A DNA stretch of 64,000 bases from Tragulus kanchil (lineage: Eukaryota > Chordata > Mammalia > Artiodactyla > Tragulidae). This document shows, in pieces, positions 1 through 11,075 of this stretch. Position 1 is the first letter of the stretch; each line of letters starts with the position of its first letter. The position numbers were made by a program, and so were the translations under genes. Location of the stretch: positions 39,231,874 through 39,295,873 of the forward strand of contig JAIOJX010000003.1 in the NCBI GenBank assembly GCA_022376925.1, read 5' to 3'. The notes under the pieces were generated by a model. The model was given only the letters and a program-made list of their open reading frames with translations, searched no databases and was not told where the DNA came from.

Positions 1-64
1 GCTTTTCCAAAGTTCCTATTTGTAATTTTTTTTTTTAGCATTTAAAAAAATTCTCCTTATTTAT

Positions 65-388
65 TTATTTTTCGTCTCTTCTGGGTTTTCACTGCTGCTG
101 CAGGCTCTTCTCTAGTTGCAGGGAGTGGGGGCTACTCTCTAGTTGAGGTGAGCAGGCTTCTTGTTGCGGTAACTTTTCTTGTTGTGGAACTCGAGCACCC
201 GGACTTCAGCAGTTGTGGCACATGGGCTCAATAGTTGCAGCTCTTGAGGCTCTGGAGCACAGTCTCAATAGTTGTGGCTCACAGGCTTAGTTGCTCCGCA
301 GCAAGTGGGATCTTCCTGTTTCAGGGATTGAACCCGTGTGTCCTGCATTGGCAACTGAACTCTTCACTGCTGAGCTACCAGGGAAGTC
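65..388 (-). mobile_element. CHR-2-like tRNA-derived SINE
   Basis: Full-length tRNA-Glu-derived SINE on the minus strand. Its tRNA-like head lies at the right end, where the plus strand reads 'accagggaagtccc', and the repetitive body of 'ttgtggctc/gcttagttgctc' units runs leftward to a T-rich tail. A 10-bp target-site duplication, ccttatttat, flanks it at 55-64 and 389-398. This is direct evidence of retroposition. The family assignment rests on recognition of the ruminant/cetacean CHR SINE layout. Confidence 0.85.
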
Positions 389-390
389 CC

Positions 391-1504
391 TTATTTATAA
401 TTTTGTGCAGGTTAAGTAAGTTCACTAATTCTTGTGTCAATGCAATATTGTTAACACATTGAATTCAAAGAGGGTATTTTATAAGTTGAGAAGCAATTCT
501 AAATCTATCAGTATCAACAAAGTGTTTTTCAAATTTTCCTTACAGTTTTCACAACAAATTTACATGACACTCCCAATCACAATTAAAACCTGCATATTGA
601 TTCATGTTGAAAAATGTGTAGAATCATTACATATATGTACTATGAAACTTTTCATCTTTATCATAAATTTTGGCCTTTGTCTAGCTGGCTTAGAAATAAG
701 GCTTTCCCTGGTGCTTCAAATTTAGCTCATTCATATGCAGCGTGGTATCTATGAGTAACCACAAATCACATTACTTCTTTGGTTATTGAATATTTGGCAA
801 GTGTTTCCTTGACCCGGAAAGTCTTGGATAGGAATTAACAATACAACACATTTTTGTGAAGTGCTTTCATGACTTTTGAACAGTGTTCACCAAGAATGCA
901 AGATCATCTCATGTGTTGCCTGCTATTTATTTTAACAGTTCTATTAATTTACAATGATTAGTCATCTGCACATATTTACTGAGTGATTTCTAACAACTGT
1001 ATTTGTAACACTTTGTATAGTCTGCTTCAGAAAACCAAGCACAATTATTTTCAATATGTATCATACAATGGAGCAAAGTAATACAATGAGAAATGTCATT
1101 TAAAAGTTTTGATAAATACAGATTTTTGACCCAACATAACTGGAGCATTATCTGTCATGATAAATTTTTTTTTTTCATATCTAGTTGGGATTCTTCTTTA
1201 GCAGATGTTAAAGATTAAAAAAATACTCTATGAATTTTTAGTCTGCAAATTGAAAACTCTTTCCCCGTATATTTGGAAGTCCTTCAAGACACAAGTACTC
1301 TTGGGGAACTCATAAAAGAACATGACTTTAAATACCATCCATATGGTGATGACTTTCACAAATAAGTTCAGTTCTAACCTCTTTCCTGAATTCTAGACTC
1401 AGATATTCAGTGTCTACATAACATTTCCAAATTCTTGACTCCCTTGCCGAACTACTTTTCCTTTAGTCTTTAGCAAATGACAACTCTCAGCCAAAAATTT
1501 GGGA
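391..1504. other. Unique AT-rich sequence, no gene seen
   Basis: No repeat family, RNA gene or credible open frame is recognisable. The only open frame of note, 432-725 on the plus strand, has no start context, domain or codon pattern to support it. Confidence 0.6.
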
Positions 1505-2117
1505 GTTTTTTTTTTTTTTTTAATTTTATATATTTGTCTTTGTTGCTGCGTGGGTTTTTCTCTAGTTACAGCGAGTTGGGGCTATTCTTTTCTTCTTCAT
1601 TTTTTTTTTTTTTTTTTTTTTTGGGACCACTTCTATTGGTCTTTCATTTATTTATCTTTGTTCTTTGGCCTGTGTGGGCCTCCCATCGCAGCGGCCCCTC
1701 CCGCTGCAGAGCACCGACCTTGGGCACATGCGCTCCAGAGCTGTGGCTCGGCAGTTGGACACACCGGTCCAGCCACTCTGCGGCACATGGGATCTTCCCA
1801 GGCCAGGGATGGAAACAGCGCCCCCTGCACTGCAAGGCGGTGTCCTTACCCACTGGATCACCAGGGAAGCCTGGGGCTATTCTTGATTGCAGTACACTGG
1901 CTTCTTATTTTGGTGGCTTCTCTTGTTGCAGAGCACAGGCTCAGGGGTACGTGGGCTTCAATAGTTGTGGCATATAGGCTTTAGAGCATTGGCTCTATTG
2001 TTATAGTCCACAGGTTGAATTGTTTCATCGCATGTGGGATCTCCCTGGACCAGTGATCATGCTCAAGTCTCTTGCATTGGGAGGCAGATTCTTTACCACT
2101 GAGCCACCAGCGAAGTC
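1505..2117 (-). mobile_element. CHR-2-like SINE split by a later SINE
   Basis: Older minus-strand CHR-2-type SINE whose body is seen at about 1520-1589 and again at 1873-2117. The 'ccaccagcgaagtct' head lies at the right end. The two halves join in register across the type S insertion at 1590-1872, because the 12 bp at the break are repeated on both sides. The copy is diverged and its own target-site duplication was not found. Confidence 0.75.
1590..1872 (-). mobile_element. CHR-like SINE, type S (nested)
   Basis: Minus-strand copy of the abundant CHR-like SINE. The poly-T at 1601-1622 is the complement of its A tail, followed by 'cacttctattggtctttcattt', the 'gggcctcccatcgcagcgg' region and the tRNA-like head ending 'ccagggaagcc'. 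A 12-bp target-site duplication, ggggctattctt, lies at 1578-1589 and 1873-1884, inside an older CHR-2 SINE. The relative ages are therefore direct from sequence. Confidence 0.88.
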
Positions 2118-2197
2118 TGGGGAATTATTTTTGACTCCTCTGTTTTCATCACACCCCATATTCGACCCATCAGCAAATCCCATCGGCTCTACCTTTT

Positions 2198-2521
2198 ATT
2201 ATTATTATTTATTATTTATTTTGGTGGTGGGGGGCGGGTTGGGGAGGGATGGGGAGCAGGCGGGTCACTTCTATTGGTCTTTCATTTGTCTATTTTCATC
2301 CATCTTTGTTCTTTGGCCCGTGTGGGCCTCCCATCGCGGTGGCCTCTGTTGTCACAGAGCACCGGCTCTGGGTGCATGCGTGCCAGAGCTGTGGCTCCGC
2401 AGTTGGACACATCGGTCCAGCCACTCTGCAGCACGTGGGATCTTCCCAGGCCAGGGATGGAACCGGCGCCCCTTGTACTGCAAGGCGGTGTCCTTACCCA
2501 CTGGATCACCAGGGAAGCCCC
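2198..2521 (-). mobile_element. CHR-like SINE, type L
   Basis: Long form of the CHR-like SINE on the minus strand. Beyond the type S body it has an extra GC-rich stretch (2226-2266 on the plus strand, 'ggcgggttggggaggga') before the A-rich tail, which is seen here as tta/ttta repeats. An 11-bp target-site duplication, ctctacctttt, lies at 2187-2197 and 2522-2532. Confidence 0.88.
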
Positions 2522-2532
2522 CTCTACCTTTT

Positions 2533-2845
2533 GAACATATCCTCAATATGACCATTTCTCACCAGCTCCATTTGTTACCGCACTAATTTCACATGATCAC
2601 TTGCAAAAACTCATAGACTGTGTCCTTGCTTCCATTTGTGGCTTCTGTAGTCCATTTTCAGTAGAGCACAGTCACATCGTTCCATGTTTCTCTTCGGCAG
2701 CTCTCCAGTAGATTCCCATCTCATTAGAATGAAGCCCCAAAGTCCTTACCAGGATCTCCTTGATTTGGCTGCCACCAACTTCTCTGTCCTCAACTTCTAC
2801 CACATGCTGCTCTTGCTCATTGAGTCCTCTCCCCATGGCTTCCTC
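2533..2845. other. Unique sequence, no gene seen
   Basis: No recognisable repeat or gene. Short open frames on both strands overlap the following SINE and carry no domain. Confidence 0.5.
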
Positions 2846-3032
2846 GGAAGTGGAAGTTGCTCGATTGTGCTCGACATTTTGCAACCCCATGAATGGTAGC
2901 TTGCCAGACTCCCCTGTCCATGGAATTCTCCAGTCTAAAAGACTGGAGTGGATAGCCATTTCCTTCTCCATGGGATCTTCCCAACCCAGAGATTGAACCC
3001 AGGTCTCCCACATTGCAGGCAGATTCTTTACC
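2846..3032 (-). mobile_element. Bov-tA/Bov-A SINE
   Basis: Minus-strand Bov-tA-type SINE recognised by 'accccatgaatggtagc', 'ctccagtctaaaagactgg', 'gattgaacccaggtctccc' and 'gcaggcagattctttacc'. The head end is truncated. The first tandem doubling begins inside this element at 2869, so a second partial copy appears at 3936-4099. Confidence 0.8.
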
Positions 3033-3419
3033 TTGCTCCTCTTCAAAGAGGCCAAGCATATTTGTACCTCTGGGTTTGAAACTCATTCTTCCCTCATTCT
3101 GGAATGCTCTGTCTCTGATAGCCAGCAAATTGTTCCTTCACTTTACTCATTCTGTACAAAAGTTTTCCCTGAATTCTCACCTAACACATGTTACTCTGTG
3201 TCCCTTTACCTTGCTCTATTTTTCTTTATAGTACCTATCATAGTGTATCTTCATTTATTTTGGGGGAGGTTTTGTCTTTCTTCCTAGAGCATAAACATCA
3301 GGAAAGCAGGGTATTACCCCACTTGTCACTGCTCTGTCTCCAGGGCCTAGACCAGCAAGTACATGAAATGCTCAGTGAACAGTTGTTGAGTTTATATATG
3401 ATTGGCTATTTCTGAGTAT
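3033..3419. other. Unique sequence within doubling 1
   Basis: No repeat or gene is recognised. It recurs as 4100-4486 in copy B. The short open frames repeat identically and carry no domain. Confidence 0.5.
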
Positions 3420-3429
3420 AATTGCTTTA

Positions 3430-3641
3430 CAGGTGGTGCTCGTGGTAAAGAACCTGCCTGACAATGCAGGCGACTTGAGAGATTCAGGTTTGCTCTATGG
3501 GTAAGGAAGATCCTCTGGAGGAGGGCATAGCAACCCACTCCAGTATTGTTGCCTGGAAAATCCCATGGACGGAGGAGCCTGGTGGGCTGTTGTCCATAGG
3601 GTAGCAGAGTCAGACATGACAAAGCAACTTAGCATGTATGC
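3430..3641 (+). mobile_element. Bov-tA SINE
   Basis: Plus-strand Bov-tA SINE: 'ggtaaagaacctgcctgac' head, 'caacccactccagtattg' and 'cagagtcagacatgacaaag' tail. A 10-bp target-site duplication, aattgcttta, lies at 3420-3429 and 3642-3651, showing insertion into the L1 3' end that follows. Confidence 0.85.
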
Positions 3642-3651
3642 AATTGCTTTA

Positions 3652-3920
3652 TAATGTTGTGTTAGGTTCTGCTGTGTAATAATGTGAATCAACACTAAGT
3701 ATGTGTGTGTGTGTGTGTATACATATATATACCACCTTCCCCTTGAGCCTGTCTCCCTCCCTACTCCTCATCCTATCCCTCTAAGTCACCGCGTAACACC
3801 CAGCTCCGTTCCCTGTGTCCTACAGCAGCAGTTTCCCACTAGCTATCTGTTTTACACATGGTAGTATGTATATGCTAGTGGTATGCTTGTTCTGTATAAT
3901 GTACAGTTCTAATTGGAACA
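3652..3920 (-). mobile_element. L1 3' UTR fragment
   Basis: Antisense artiodactyl L1 3' end: 'taatgttgtgttaggttctg', a (gt)n tract at about 3700-3719, 'ccctctaagtcaccgcg' and 'ctagctatctgttttacac'. It is interrupted at its left edge by the Bov-tA at 3430-3641. Confidence 0.75.
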
Positions 3921-4496
3921 CCATCCGTTGATTGGGCTCGACATTTTGCAACCCCATGAATGGTAGCTTGCCAGACTCCCCTGTCCATGGAATTCTCCAG
4001 TCTAAAAGACTGGAGTGGATAGCCATTTCCTTCTCCATGGGATCTTCCCAACCCAGAGATTGAACCCAGGTCTCCCACATTGCAGGCAGATTCTTTACCT
4101 TGCTCCTCTTCAAAGAGGCCAAGCATATTTGTACCTCTGGGTTTGAAACTCATTCTTCCCTCATTCTGGAATGCTCTGTCTCTGATAGCCAGCAAATTGT
4201 TCCTTCACTTTACTCATTCTGTACAAAAGTTTTCCCTGAATTCTCACCTAACACATGTTACTCTGTGTCCCTTTACCTTGCTCTATTTTTCTTTATAGTA
4301 CCTATCATAGTGTATCTTCATTTATTTTGGGGGAGGTTTTGTCTTTCTTCCTAGAGCATAAACATCAGGAAAGCAGGGTATTACCCCACTTGTCACTGCT
4401 CTGTCTCCAGGGCCTAGACCAGCAAGTACATGAAATGCTCAGTGAACAGTTGTTGAGTTTATATATGATTGGCTATTTCTGAGTATAATTGCTTTA

Positions 4497-4708
4497 CAGG
4501 TGGTGCTCGTGGTAAAGAACCTGCCTGACAATGCAGGCGACTTGAGAGATTCAGGTTTGCTCTATGGGTAAGGAAGATCCTCTGGAGGAGGGCATAGCAA
4601 CCCACTCCAGTATTGTTGCCTGGAAAATCCCATGGACGGAGGAGCCTGGTGGGCTGTTGTCCATAGGGTAGCAGAGTCAGACATGACAAAGCAACTTAGC
4701 ATGTATGC
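4497..4708 (+). mobile_element. Bov-tA SINE (copy B of doubling 1)
   Basis: Exact second appearance of the element at 3430-3641, offset by 1067 bp with the same target-site duplication. It is not an independent insertion. Confidence 0.85.
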
Positions 4709-4718
4709 AATTGCTTTA

Positions 4719-4987
4719 TAATGTTGTGTTAGGTTCTGCTGTGTAATAATGTGAATCAACACTAAGTATGTGTGTGTGTGTGTGTATACATATATATACC
4801 ACCTTCCCCTTGAGCCTGTCTCCCTCCCTACTCCTCATCCTATCCCTCTAAGTCACCGCGTAACACCCAGCTCCGTTCCCTGTGTCCTACAGCAGCAGTT
4901 TCCCACTAGCTATCTGTTTTACACATGGTAGTATGTATATGCTAGTGGTATGCTTGTTCTGTATAATGTACAGTTCTAATTGGAACA
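4719..4987 (-). mobile_element. L1 3' UTR fragment (copy B of doubling 1)
   Basis: Exact second appearance of 3652-3920. Not an independent insertion. Confidence 0.75.
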
Positions 4988-5002
4988 CCATCCGTTGATT
5001 GG

Positions 5003-5825
5003 GCTCTTGGAATATCTGTTTTCTGGATGTTCCTATTTTCTGAAAATAACTCATTTGTTTGTGATATGGTGGCCAAGACGGATGAGAAAGAAATCATCTA
5101 GGAAAATAGCCAGCTTTTATTTACATTCTATGCTGCAGAAATTTTGTGAGAGTTCACAACTGAGTGATGAGCATTAGCCAACGGCTCCTACGGTTTTGGG
5201 AGATGGTTCAGTTCCTAGATGGGCCAGAATTTTCTCACTGGTTATTGTTCAGTCTCTTTACTTTGATCTTACCTGAACAAGCTCCATGTCTACCCTTGAA
5301 AATAACTCAGATTTCTAATCAGTCCAGAGACTAGCTTTCCTATGCCTGCTCTGGTACAAATTTTATAGTCACGTAGCAGAGTGTGCAAAAATAAAATGTT
5401 ATTGTCTATAAAAATTTTTATCATGGTGTCCTGAACTCCCAGGCTGAATGTAGAGTAGAACTTCATTCAGACTCTCCTGGAATTTCAGTCACATGTTAGT
5501 GATTTCTCAGCCTGTTCAGACTTGACCCAGCCAGGGCATGGTGGGGTTTGCTCTTCTTGCCTCGTGAGCTTCAGGCTACATTTTATGGTGAACACTTCTT
5601 GTTTTAGCTTCAACCTAGGCCTTCTGACTGTCTTTACCAAAACCATGTCCAGATTTGTATTTGAACTCTTAGATTTTATAAAACTCAAGGGATTTCCTTC
5701 AGCTCTCAAATGCCTAGGTGAATCCTCTGGTGTTTCTCCCCTTCACTGCACAGGTGGGGAACTTTTCACAGAGTTGTGCTTTTCCCCTGAACTATACCTG
5801 GGAAAAAACTCTCAGGTTCTCTCTC
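5003..5825. other. Unique sequence, no gene seen
   Basis: No repeat family is recognised. The 117-residue plus-strand frame at 5522-5875 runs into the L1 tail and shows no domain, so I do not call it a gene. Confidence 0.55.
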
Positions 5826-6997
5826 CTCTGAAAAATTTTTTTTTAATTTTAATTTTATTTTATTTTGTAGTATAGTTCGTTTGCAATGTTGTGTTAATTT
5901 CAGGTATTCAGCAAACTTTCAATTATAACTATACACATATCTATTCCTTTTCAAATTATTTTCCCATCTACATTATTACAGAGTGTTGAGCAGAGTTCCC
6001 AGTGCTATACTGTGGGTTCTGTTAGTTATCTGTTTTAAATATAACTGTAAGTTCATTCTTTAAGTCTCTGAGTCTGTTTCTGTTTTATAAGTAAGTTCAT
6101 TTACATCATTTTTTAGATTCCATACATATCATATCCTATTTACTTAGTCTGATAATCTCCAAGTTCATCCATGTGGCTGTAAGTGGCATGATTTCATTTT
6201 TTTTAATGGCTGAGTAACACTTCATTGCATCTAGGTACCACATCTTCTTTATCCATTTCTCTGTTGATGGACATTTAGATTGCTTCCATGTCTTGACTAT
6301 TGTAAACAGTGCTGCAGTGAACATGGGGTGCATATATTCTTTAAAACCATGGTATTCTTCTGATATATATCCCCAGAGGGGATTGCTGGACCATATGGTA
6401 GCTCTACTTGTAGTTTCTTCAGGAACCTCTGTACTCTTCTTCATAGTGGCTGAAGCAATTTACATTCCCACCAACAGTGTAGGAGGTTCCTCTTTTCTCC
6501 ACACTCTCCAGATTTTATTGTTTGTAGCATTTTCACTGATGGCTGTTGTGACTGGTGTGAGGTGACATCTCATAGTTTTGATTTGCATTTCTTTTATAAT
6601 TAGTGATGCTGAGCATCTTGGCCATCTGTATTTCTTCTTTGGAGGGATGTCTATTTAGGCCTTCTGCCCATTTTTTGATTGTGTTGTTACTTTAAAATTT
6701 TTTTTTTGATATTGAGCCACATGTACTTTTTGTAAGTTTTGGAGATAATGCCCTTGTTGGTCACACTGTTTACAAGTATTTATCTCCCACTCTGTGGGTT
6801 GCCTTTTCCCTTTTTTAAGCATTTCCTTTGCTCTGCAAAAGATTTTTACTTAATTAAGTCTCATTTGTTTATTTTTGTTTTTATTTCCATTACTCTGATA
6901 GAAGGATCAAAGAAGATATTGCTTTTATATATGACAAAGGATGTTCCGCCTATGTTTGCCTTTAAGAGTTTTATAGTATACAGTCTTACATCTGGTC
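5826..6997 (-). mobile_element. L1 LINE, 3' part with ORF2 C-terminus
   Basis: Minus-strand L1. The T-rich stretch at about 5826-5860 is the complement of its A tail, followed by the 3' UTR ('gagtgttgagcagagttccc') and then ORF2. The frame 6136-6444 encodes the ORF2p C-terminal region (KKMWYLDAMKCYSAIKKNEI motif). Homology continues through scattered frames to about 6997, where it stops at the ORF2 site encoding 'DLNVR'. The element is 5'-truncated and inverted (see 7280-7697) and cannot be active. Confidence 0.88.
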
Positions 6998-7012
6998 AAA
7001 ATGTCTTTATGG

Positions 7013-7264
7013 GGCTTTCCTGGTGGTCCAGTAGGTAAAGACACTGCCTTGCAGTGCAAGGGACGCTGGTTCGATCCCTGGCCTAGGAGGATCCTGTGTG
7101 CTGCAGAGCGGCTGGACTGATGTATCCAACTATTGAGCCAGAGCTCTGGAGTGCATGCACCCAGAGCTGGTGCTCTGCAGAAAGAGAGGCTGCTGTGATG
7201 GGAGGCCCACATAGGCCAAAGAACAAAGATAAATAAATGAAAAACCAATAGAAGTGGCCAAAAA
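7013..7264 (+). mobile_element. CHR-like SINE, type S, at the L1 inversion joint
   Basis: Plus-strand type S SINE starting 'ggctttcctggtggtccag' and ending in an A tail. The Pol III B box ggttcgatccc is at 7068-7078. A 15-bp target-site duplication, aaaatgtctttatgg, lies at 6998-7012 and 7265-7279. It sits at, or within a few bases of, the inversion joint of the surrounding L1. Confidence 0.92.
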
Positions 7265-7279
7265 AAAATGTCTTTATGG

Positions 7280-7697
7280 TATTTTTTCACAAAACTAGAA
7301 CAACAAATTTCAAAATTTGTATAGAGACACATAAGATCCTGAATAGCCAAAGCAATCTTGAGAAAGAAAAAGTGGAGCTGGAGGAACTAGGCTGTCTGAG
7401 TTCAGACTGTGCTATAAAGTTATTGTCATCAAAACAATATGGTACTGGCACAAAAACAAACGTGTAGACCAATGGAACAAGGTATAAAGCCCAGAAAAGC
7501 ACCCATGCATCTATGGTTGGTTAATCTACAACGAAGGAGGCAAGACTATACAGTGGAGAAAAGAGGGTCTCTTTAATAACTGGTGCTAGGAAAACTGGGA
7601 AGCTACTTGTAAAAAGATGAAACTAGAACATTCTTTAAGATCGTACACACAAAAAAACCTCAAAGTGGATTGATGACCTAAATGTAAGACTGAATCC
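7280..7697 (+). mobile_element. L1 LINE, inverted 5' segment
   Basis: Plus-strand L1 ORF2 sequence: 'aaaactagaac', 'gccaaagcaatcttgag', 'atatggtactggcacaaa', 'accaatggaacaagg', ending 'gacctaaatgtaagactg'. It lies upstream of, and opposite to, the minus-strand L1 body at 5826-6997. Both segments break at the same ORF2 site, which is the layout of a twin-priming 5' inversion. Confidence 0.85.
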
Positions 7698-7984
7698 TTT
7701 TTCTTAAAGGTCATCGCACTTTCCCTCACTTGAGTTTGGGTTCTTAAGTGAAGAGAGTAGAAGTTCAGACTATTTCTGACTTTCGTTGAAGACTGTCTTT
7801 ACTTCAGATGGTAGCTTCTAGTGGGGGTGATGGTACAAAAGATGGGCGAAATTTTGGTTGCGACTTATCAAGAAACATTGCCTAAGACTTGAAATTGGTG
7901 AAAGAGACTGCTGCATATACTTTCAGCAGAGAATGGAGCATTGTTTAAAAGAGGGATTCTCATTTGGCAGTGTCTGAAGATACT

Positions 7985-8115
7985 TTTCCCTCTCAGTTTT
8001 ACTGAGATATAATTGACCTACAGCACTGAGTAAGTTTAAAGTGTGCGGAATAATGACTTAATTTTTGTATATATAGTGAAATGATAGCCACAATAGGTTC
8101 TGTTAACATCCATTG
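7985..8115 (-). mobile_element. Old L1 3' end fragment
   Basis: 'tttactgagatataattgac' followed by 'gtaagtttaaagtgtg' and 'cacaataggttctgttaac' resembles the antisense 3' end of old mammalian L1 (L1M) elements. It is diverged and short. It reappears at 9087-9217 through the doubling. Confidence 0.55.
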
Positions 8116-8195
8116 TTTTACACATATACACACACAGGAAAAAAAAAATAAAGCATTTTTCCTTGTGAGGAGAACTCTTAGGTTCTGCCTGGAGA

Positions 8196-8825
8196 CATTT
8201 TTAAAAATTTAGTTTTAGTTGGAGGATGATTGCTTGATAATGTTGTGTTGGTTTCTGTCCTACATCAACAGGAATCAGCCATAGGTATACCTATGTCCTC
8301 TCCCTCTTGAACCTCTCTCCCACTTTTTTTTCTGCCTCATCCCACCCCTCTAGGTTGTCACAGAGCACCAGGTTGGGTTCCCTGTGTTATACAGTAACTT
8401 CCCATTAGCTATCTGTTGTACATATGGTAGTGTGTATATGTCAACGCTACTTTCTCAATTCATCACATGCTCTCCTGCCCCCGCTGTGTTGTGTCCATAG
8501 GTCTATTCTCTATCTGAGTCTCTATTCTTGCCCTACAAATAGATTCCTCAGTACCAATTTCCCTGATTCCATATGTATTTGCATTAATATACGATATTTT
8601 TCTCTTTCTGACTGACTTCACTCAGGATGAAAGGCTCTGGGTTCATCTACCTCACTACAACTGACACAGATTTATTCCTCTTTATGGCTGAGTAATATTC
8701 CATTGTATATATGTACCACAGCTTCTTTATCCATTCATCTATTGATGGATGTCTAGGTTACTTCCGTGTCCTGGCTATTACAAATAATGCTGCTATATTG
8801 TGTCAGGGTATATGCCCAGTAGTGG
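8196..8825 (-). mobile_element. L1 3' end (copy A)
   Basis: Antisense L1 3' UTR and ORF2 end: 'ataatgttgtgttggtttct', 'ccacccctctaggttgtcac', 'ctgagtaatattccattg', 'ccattcatctattgatgg'. It is cut at the joint at 8826 and is continuous only in copy B. Confidence 0.85.
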
Positions 8826-9297
8826 TTCCACTTGAGTTTGGGTTCTTAAGTGAAGAGAGTAGAAGTTCAGACTATTTCTGACTTTCGTTGAAGACTGTCT
8901 TTACTTCAGATGGTAGCTTCTAGTGGGGGTGATGGTACAAAAGATGGGCGAAATTTTGGTTGCGACTTATCAAGAAACATTGCCTAAGACTTGAAATTGG
9001 TGAAAGAGACTGCTGCATATACTTTCAGCAGAGAATGGAGCATTGTTTAAAAGAGGGATTCTCATTTGGCAGTGTCTGAAGATACTTTTCCCTCTCAGTT
9101 TTACTGAGATATAATTGACCTACAGCACTGAGTAAGTTTAAAGTGTGCGGAATAATGACTTAATTTTTGTATATATAGTGAAATGATAGCCACAATAGGT
9201 TCTGTTAACATCCATTGTTTTACACATATACACACACAGGAAAAAAAAAATAAAGCATTTTTCCTTGTGAGGAGAACTCTTAGGTTCTGCCTGGAGA

Positions 9298-9985
9298 CAT
9301 TTTTAAAAATTTAGTTTTAGTTGGAGGATGATTGCTTGATAATGTTGTGTTGGTTTCTGTCCTACATCAACAGGAATCAGCCATAGGTATACCTATGTCC
9401 TCTCCCTCTTGAACCTCTCTCCCACTTTTTTTTCTGCCTCATCCCACCCCTCTAGGTTGTCACAGAGCACCAGGTTGGGTTCCCTGTGTTATACAGTAAC
9501 TTCCCATTAGCTATCTGTTGTACATATGGTAGTGTGTATATGTCAACGCTACTTTCTCAATTCATCACATGCTCTCCTGCCCCCGCTGTGTTGTGTCCAT
9601 AGGTCTATTCTCTATCTGAGTCTCTATTCTTGCCCTACAAATAGATTCCTCAGTACCAATTTCCCTGATTCCATATGTATTTGCATTAATATACGATATT
9701 TTTCTCTTTCTGACTGACTTCACTCAGGATGAAAGGCTCTGGGTTCATCTACCTCACTACAACTGACACAGATTTATTCCTCTTTATGGCTGAGTAATAT
9801 TCCATTGTATATATGTACCACAGCTTCTTTATCCATTCATCTATTGATGGATGTCTAGGTTACTTCCGTGTCCTGGCTATTACAAATAATGCTGCTATAT
9901 TGTGTCAGGGTATATGCCCAGTAGTGGGATTGCTGTGTCATATGTAATGTATTCCTAATTTTTTAAAGAAATCTCTGTATTCTTC
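9298..9985 (-). mobile_element. L1 3' end (copy B, extends further)
   Basis: Second appearance of 8196-8825. It continues past the doubling into ORF2 ('ggattgctgtgtcatatg', 'aatctctgtattcttcctg'), so this is the copy with the native flank. Confidence 0.85.
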
Positions 9986-9989
9986 CTGA

Positions 9990-10478
9990 AGATATTTTTG
10001 ATTGTCACAACTGGGCCTGGGATGTGCTACTGACATCTGGTGGTAGAGACTAGGCAGCCTGCTAGACATCATAGAAGGCATAGGACAGGCCCTCACAACA
10101 AAGAATTGTCTGGGTGAAAATATCAGTGGTGTCCAGTTTGGGAAATCATGGTCTAGTGGACCCTGTGGGGACTGCATGATGTATAAGGGTAGACTTCTTT
10201 GATTGCCTTTCTATTGACTGATCTGTTTTATGTCACTGTAGGGAGGAAGTTAACTTGTTAGAAAGCTATTAGTAATGGAAATTATTCTTGTCCAATGCAA
10301 TGCAAATGAGTTTTTATCACTAGAGAGATCTAGAGGAATGGCTAGTCTTTGCTTACAGAAACATGACCCCAAACATTGTATTTTATTACTCTATAACATC
10401 ATAAACAGTTTTGTATCTATGAGCAAATTTATTTCAGCATTCATGATTGTGTGTGCATGCATACATATGAATATATGT
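9990..10478. other. Unique sequence, no gene seen
   Basis: Nothing recognisable. The antisense frame at 9938-10177 starts in the L1 and has no domain. A stretch near 10010-10160 ('gggcctgggatgtgctactg', 'ctagtggaccctgtgggg') could be an old interspersed repeat that I cannot name. Confidence 0.45.
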
Positions 10479-10705
10479 ACTGATGTTATTGTTTGATCAC
10501 TCAGTCATGTCCAGTTCTTTTGTGACGCCATGGACTGTGGCCCAGCAGCCTCCTCTGTCCGTGGGCGTCCTCCAGGCAAGAGTACTGGAGCAGGTTGCCA
10601 TGCCTTCCGCTAGGGGATCTTCCCAGCCCAGGGATCAAAACCACATCTTCTACATCTCCTGCATAGCAGACAGATTCTTTACTGTTCAGCCATTGGGGAA
10701 TCCCA
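10479..10705 (-). mobile_element. Bov-tA SINE
   Basis: Minus-strand Bov-tA: 'tcactcagtcatgtccag', 'cgccatggactgtggcc', 'ggcaagagtactggagc', 'agacagattctttactg', head 'ccattggggaatccc'. Diverged but full length. Confidence 0.82.
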
Positions 10706-10863
10706 CAGATAGGTAGAAATATACATGTACATTGATGTTTTCTTGGGTTCTACATTGATAACCCTAAGCTCTGGGGTCTAACTGTTGGACTGGGGTGAGT
10801 TTAGGGCAGTAGGGAGTCAAATGAGACTCTAAGAGTCCTTTCCCAAACACAGCAATAACCCCA

Positions 10864-11075
10864 GTGTGGTGTTGTTTAGTCGCCAAGCCGTTGACTCTTT
10901 GCACCCACATGGACTGTGGCCTGCAGGCTCCTCTGTCCGTGGGATTTTTCAGGCAAGAAGTGGGTTGCCATTTCCTTCGCCAGGACCTCTTCCCAACCGA
11001 GGAATCAAACCCATATCTCCTGTGCTTCCTGCTTTGGCAGGTGGATTATTTACTGCTGAACCAGTGGAGAAACCC
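10864..11075 (-). mobile_element. Bov-tA SINE
   Basis: Minus-strand Bov-tA in the same orientation as its neighbour: 'gttgtttagtcgccaagcc', 'ccacatggactgtggcc', 'cctgctttggcaggtgg', head 'ccagtggagaaaccc'. It has an internal deletion around 'caggcaagaagtgggttgcc', where the usual 'ggcaagaatactggagtggg' is shortened. Confidence 0.8.

Larger units (their letters stand above)
2869..5002. repeat. Tandem doubling 1 (1067-bp unit, twice)
   Basis: Copy A is 2869-3935 and copy B is 3936-5002. They look identical by eye. The joint shares 4 bp (gctc). The unit is ordinary DNA: a Bov-tA piece, unique sequence, a second Bov-tA and an L1 3' end. See the findings for the argument that the whole series of doublings is an assembly artefact. 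Confidence 0.95.
7727..9927. repeat. Tandem doubling 2 (about 1099-bp unit, twice)
   Basis: Copy A is 7727-8825 and copy B 8829-9927, separated by 'ttc' (8826-8828). Period 1102; the copies look identical. The unit covers unique sequence, a small L1-like piece and an L1 3' end. Beyond 9927 the L1 continues in register ('ggattgctgtgtcatatg'), so copy B has the native right flank and copy A the native left flank. Confidence 0.95.

Noticed and set aside
1477..1984. Overlapping plus-strand open frames of 161-166 residues
   Set aside because: They run through SINE bodies in both reading frames. Similar 'LWPVWASHRS' peptides recur at every type S/L SINE, so they are repeat frames and not genes.
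2869..5002. A satellite or macrosatellite array
   Set aside because: The doubled blocks at different loci share no sequence. Each occurs only twice (three times only where doublings overlap), so there is no repeat family.
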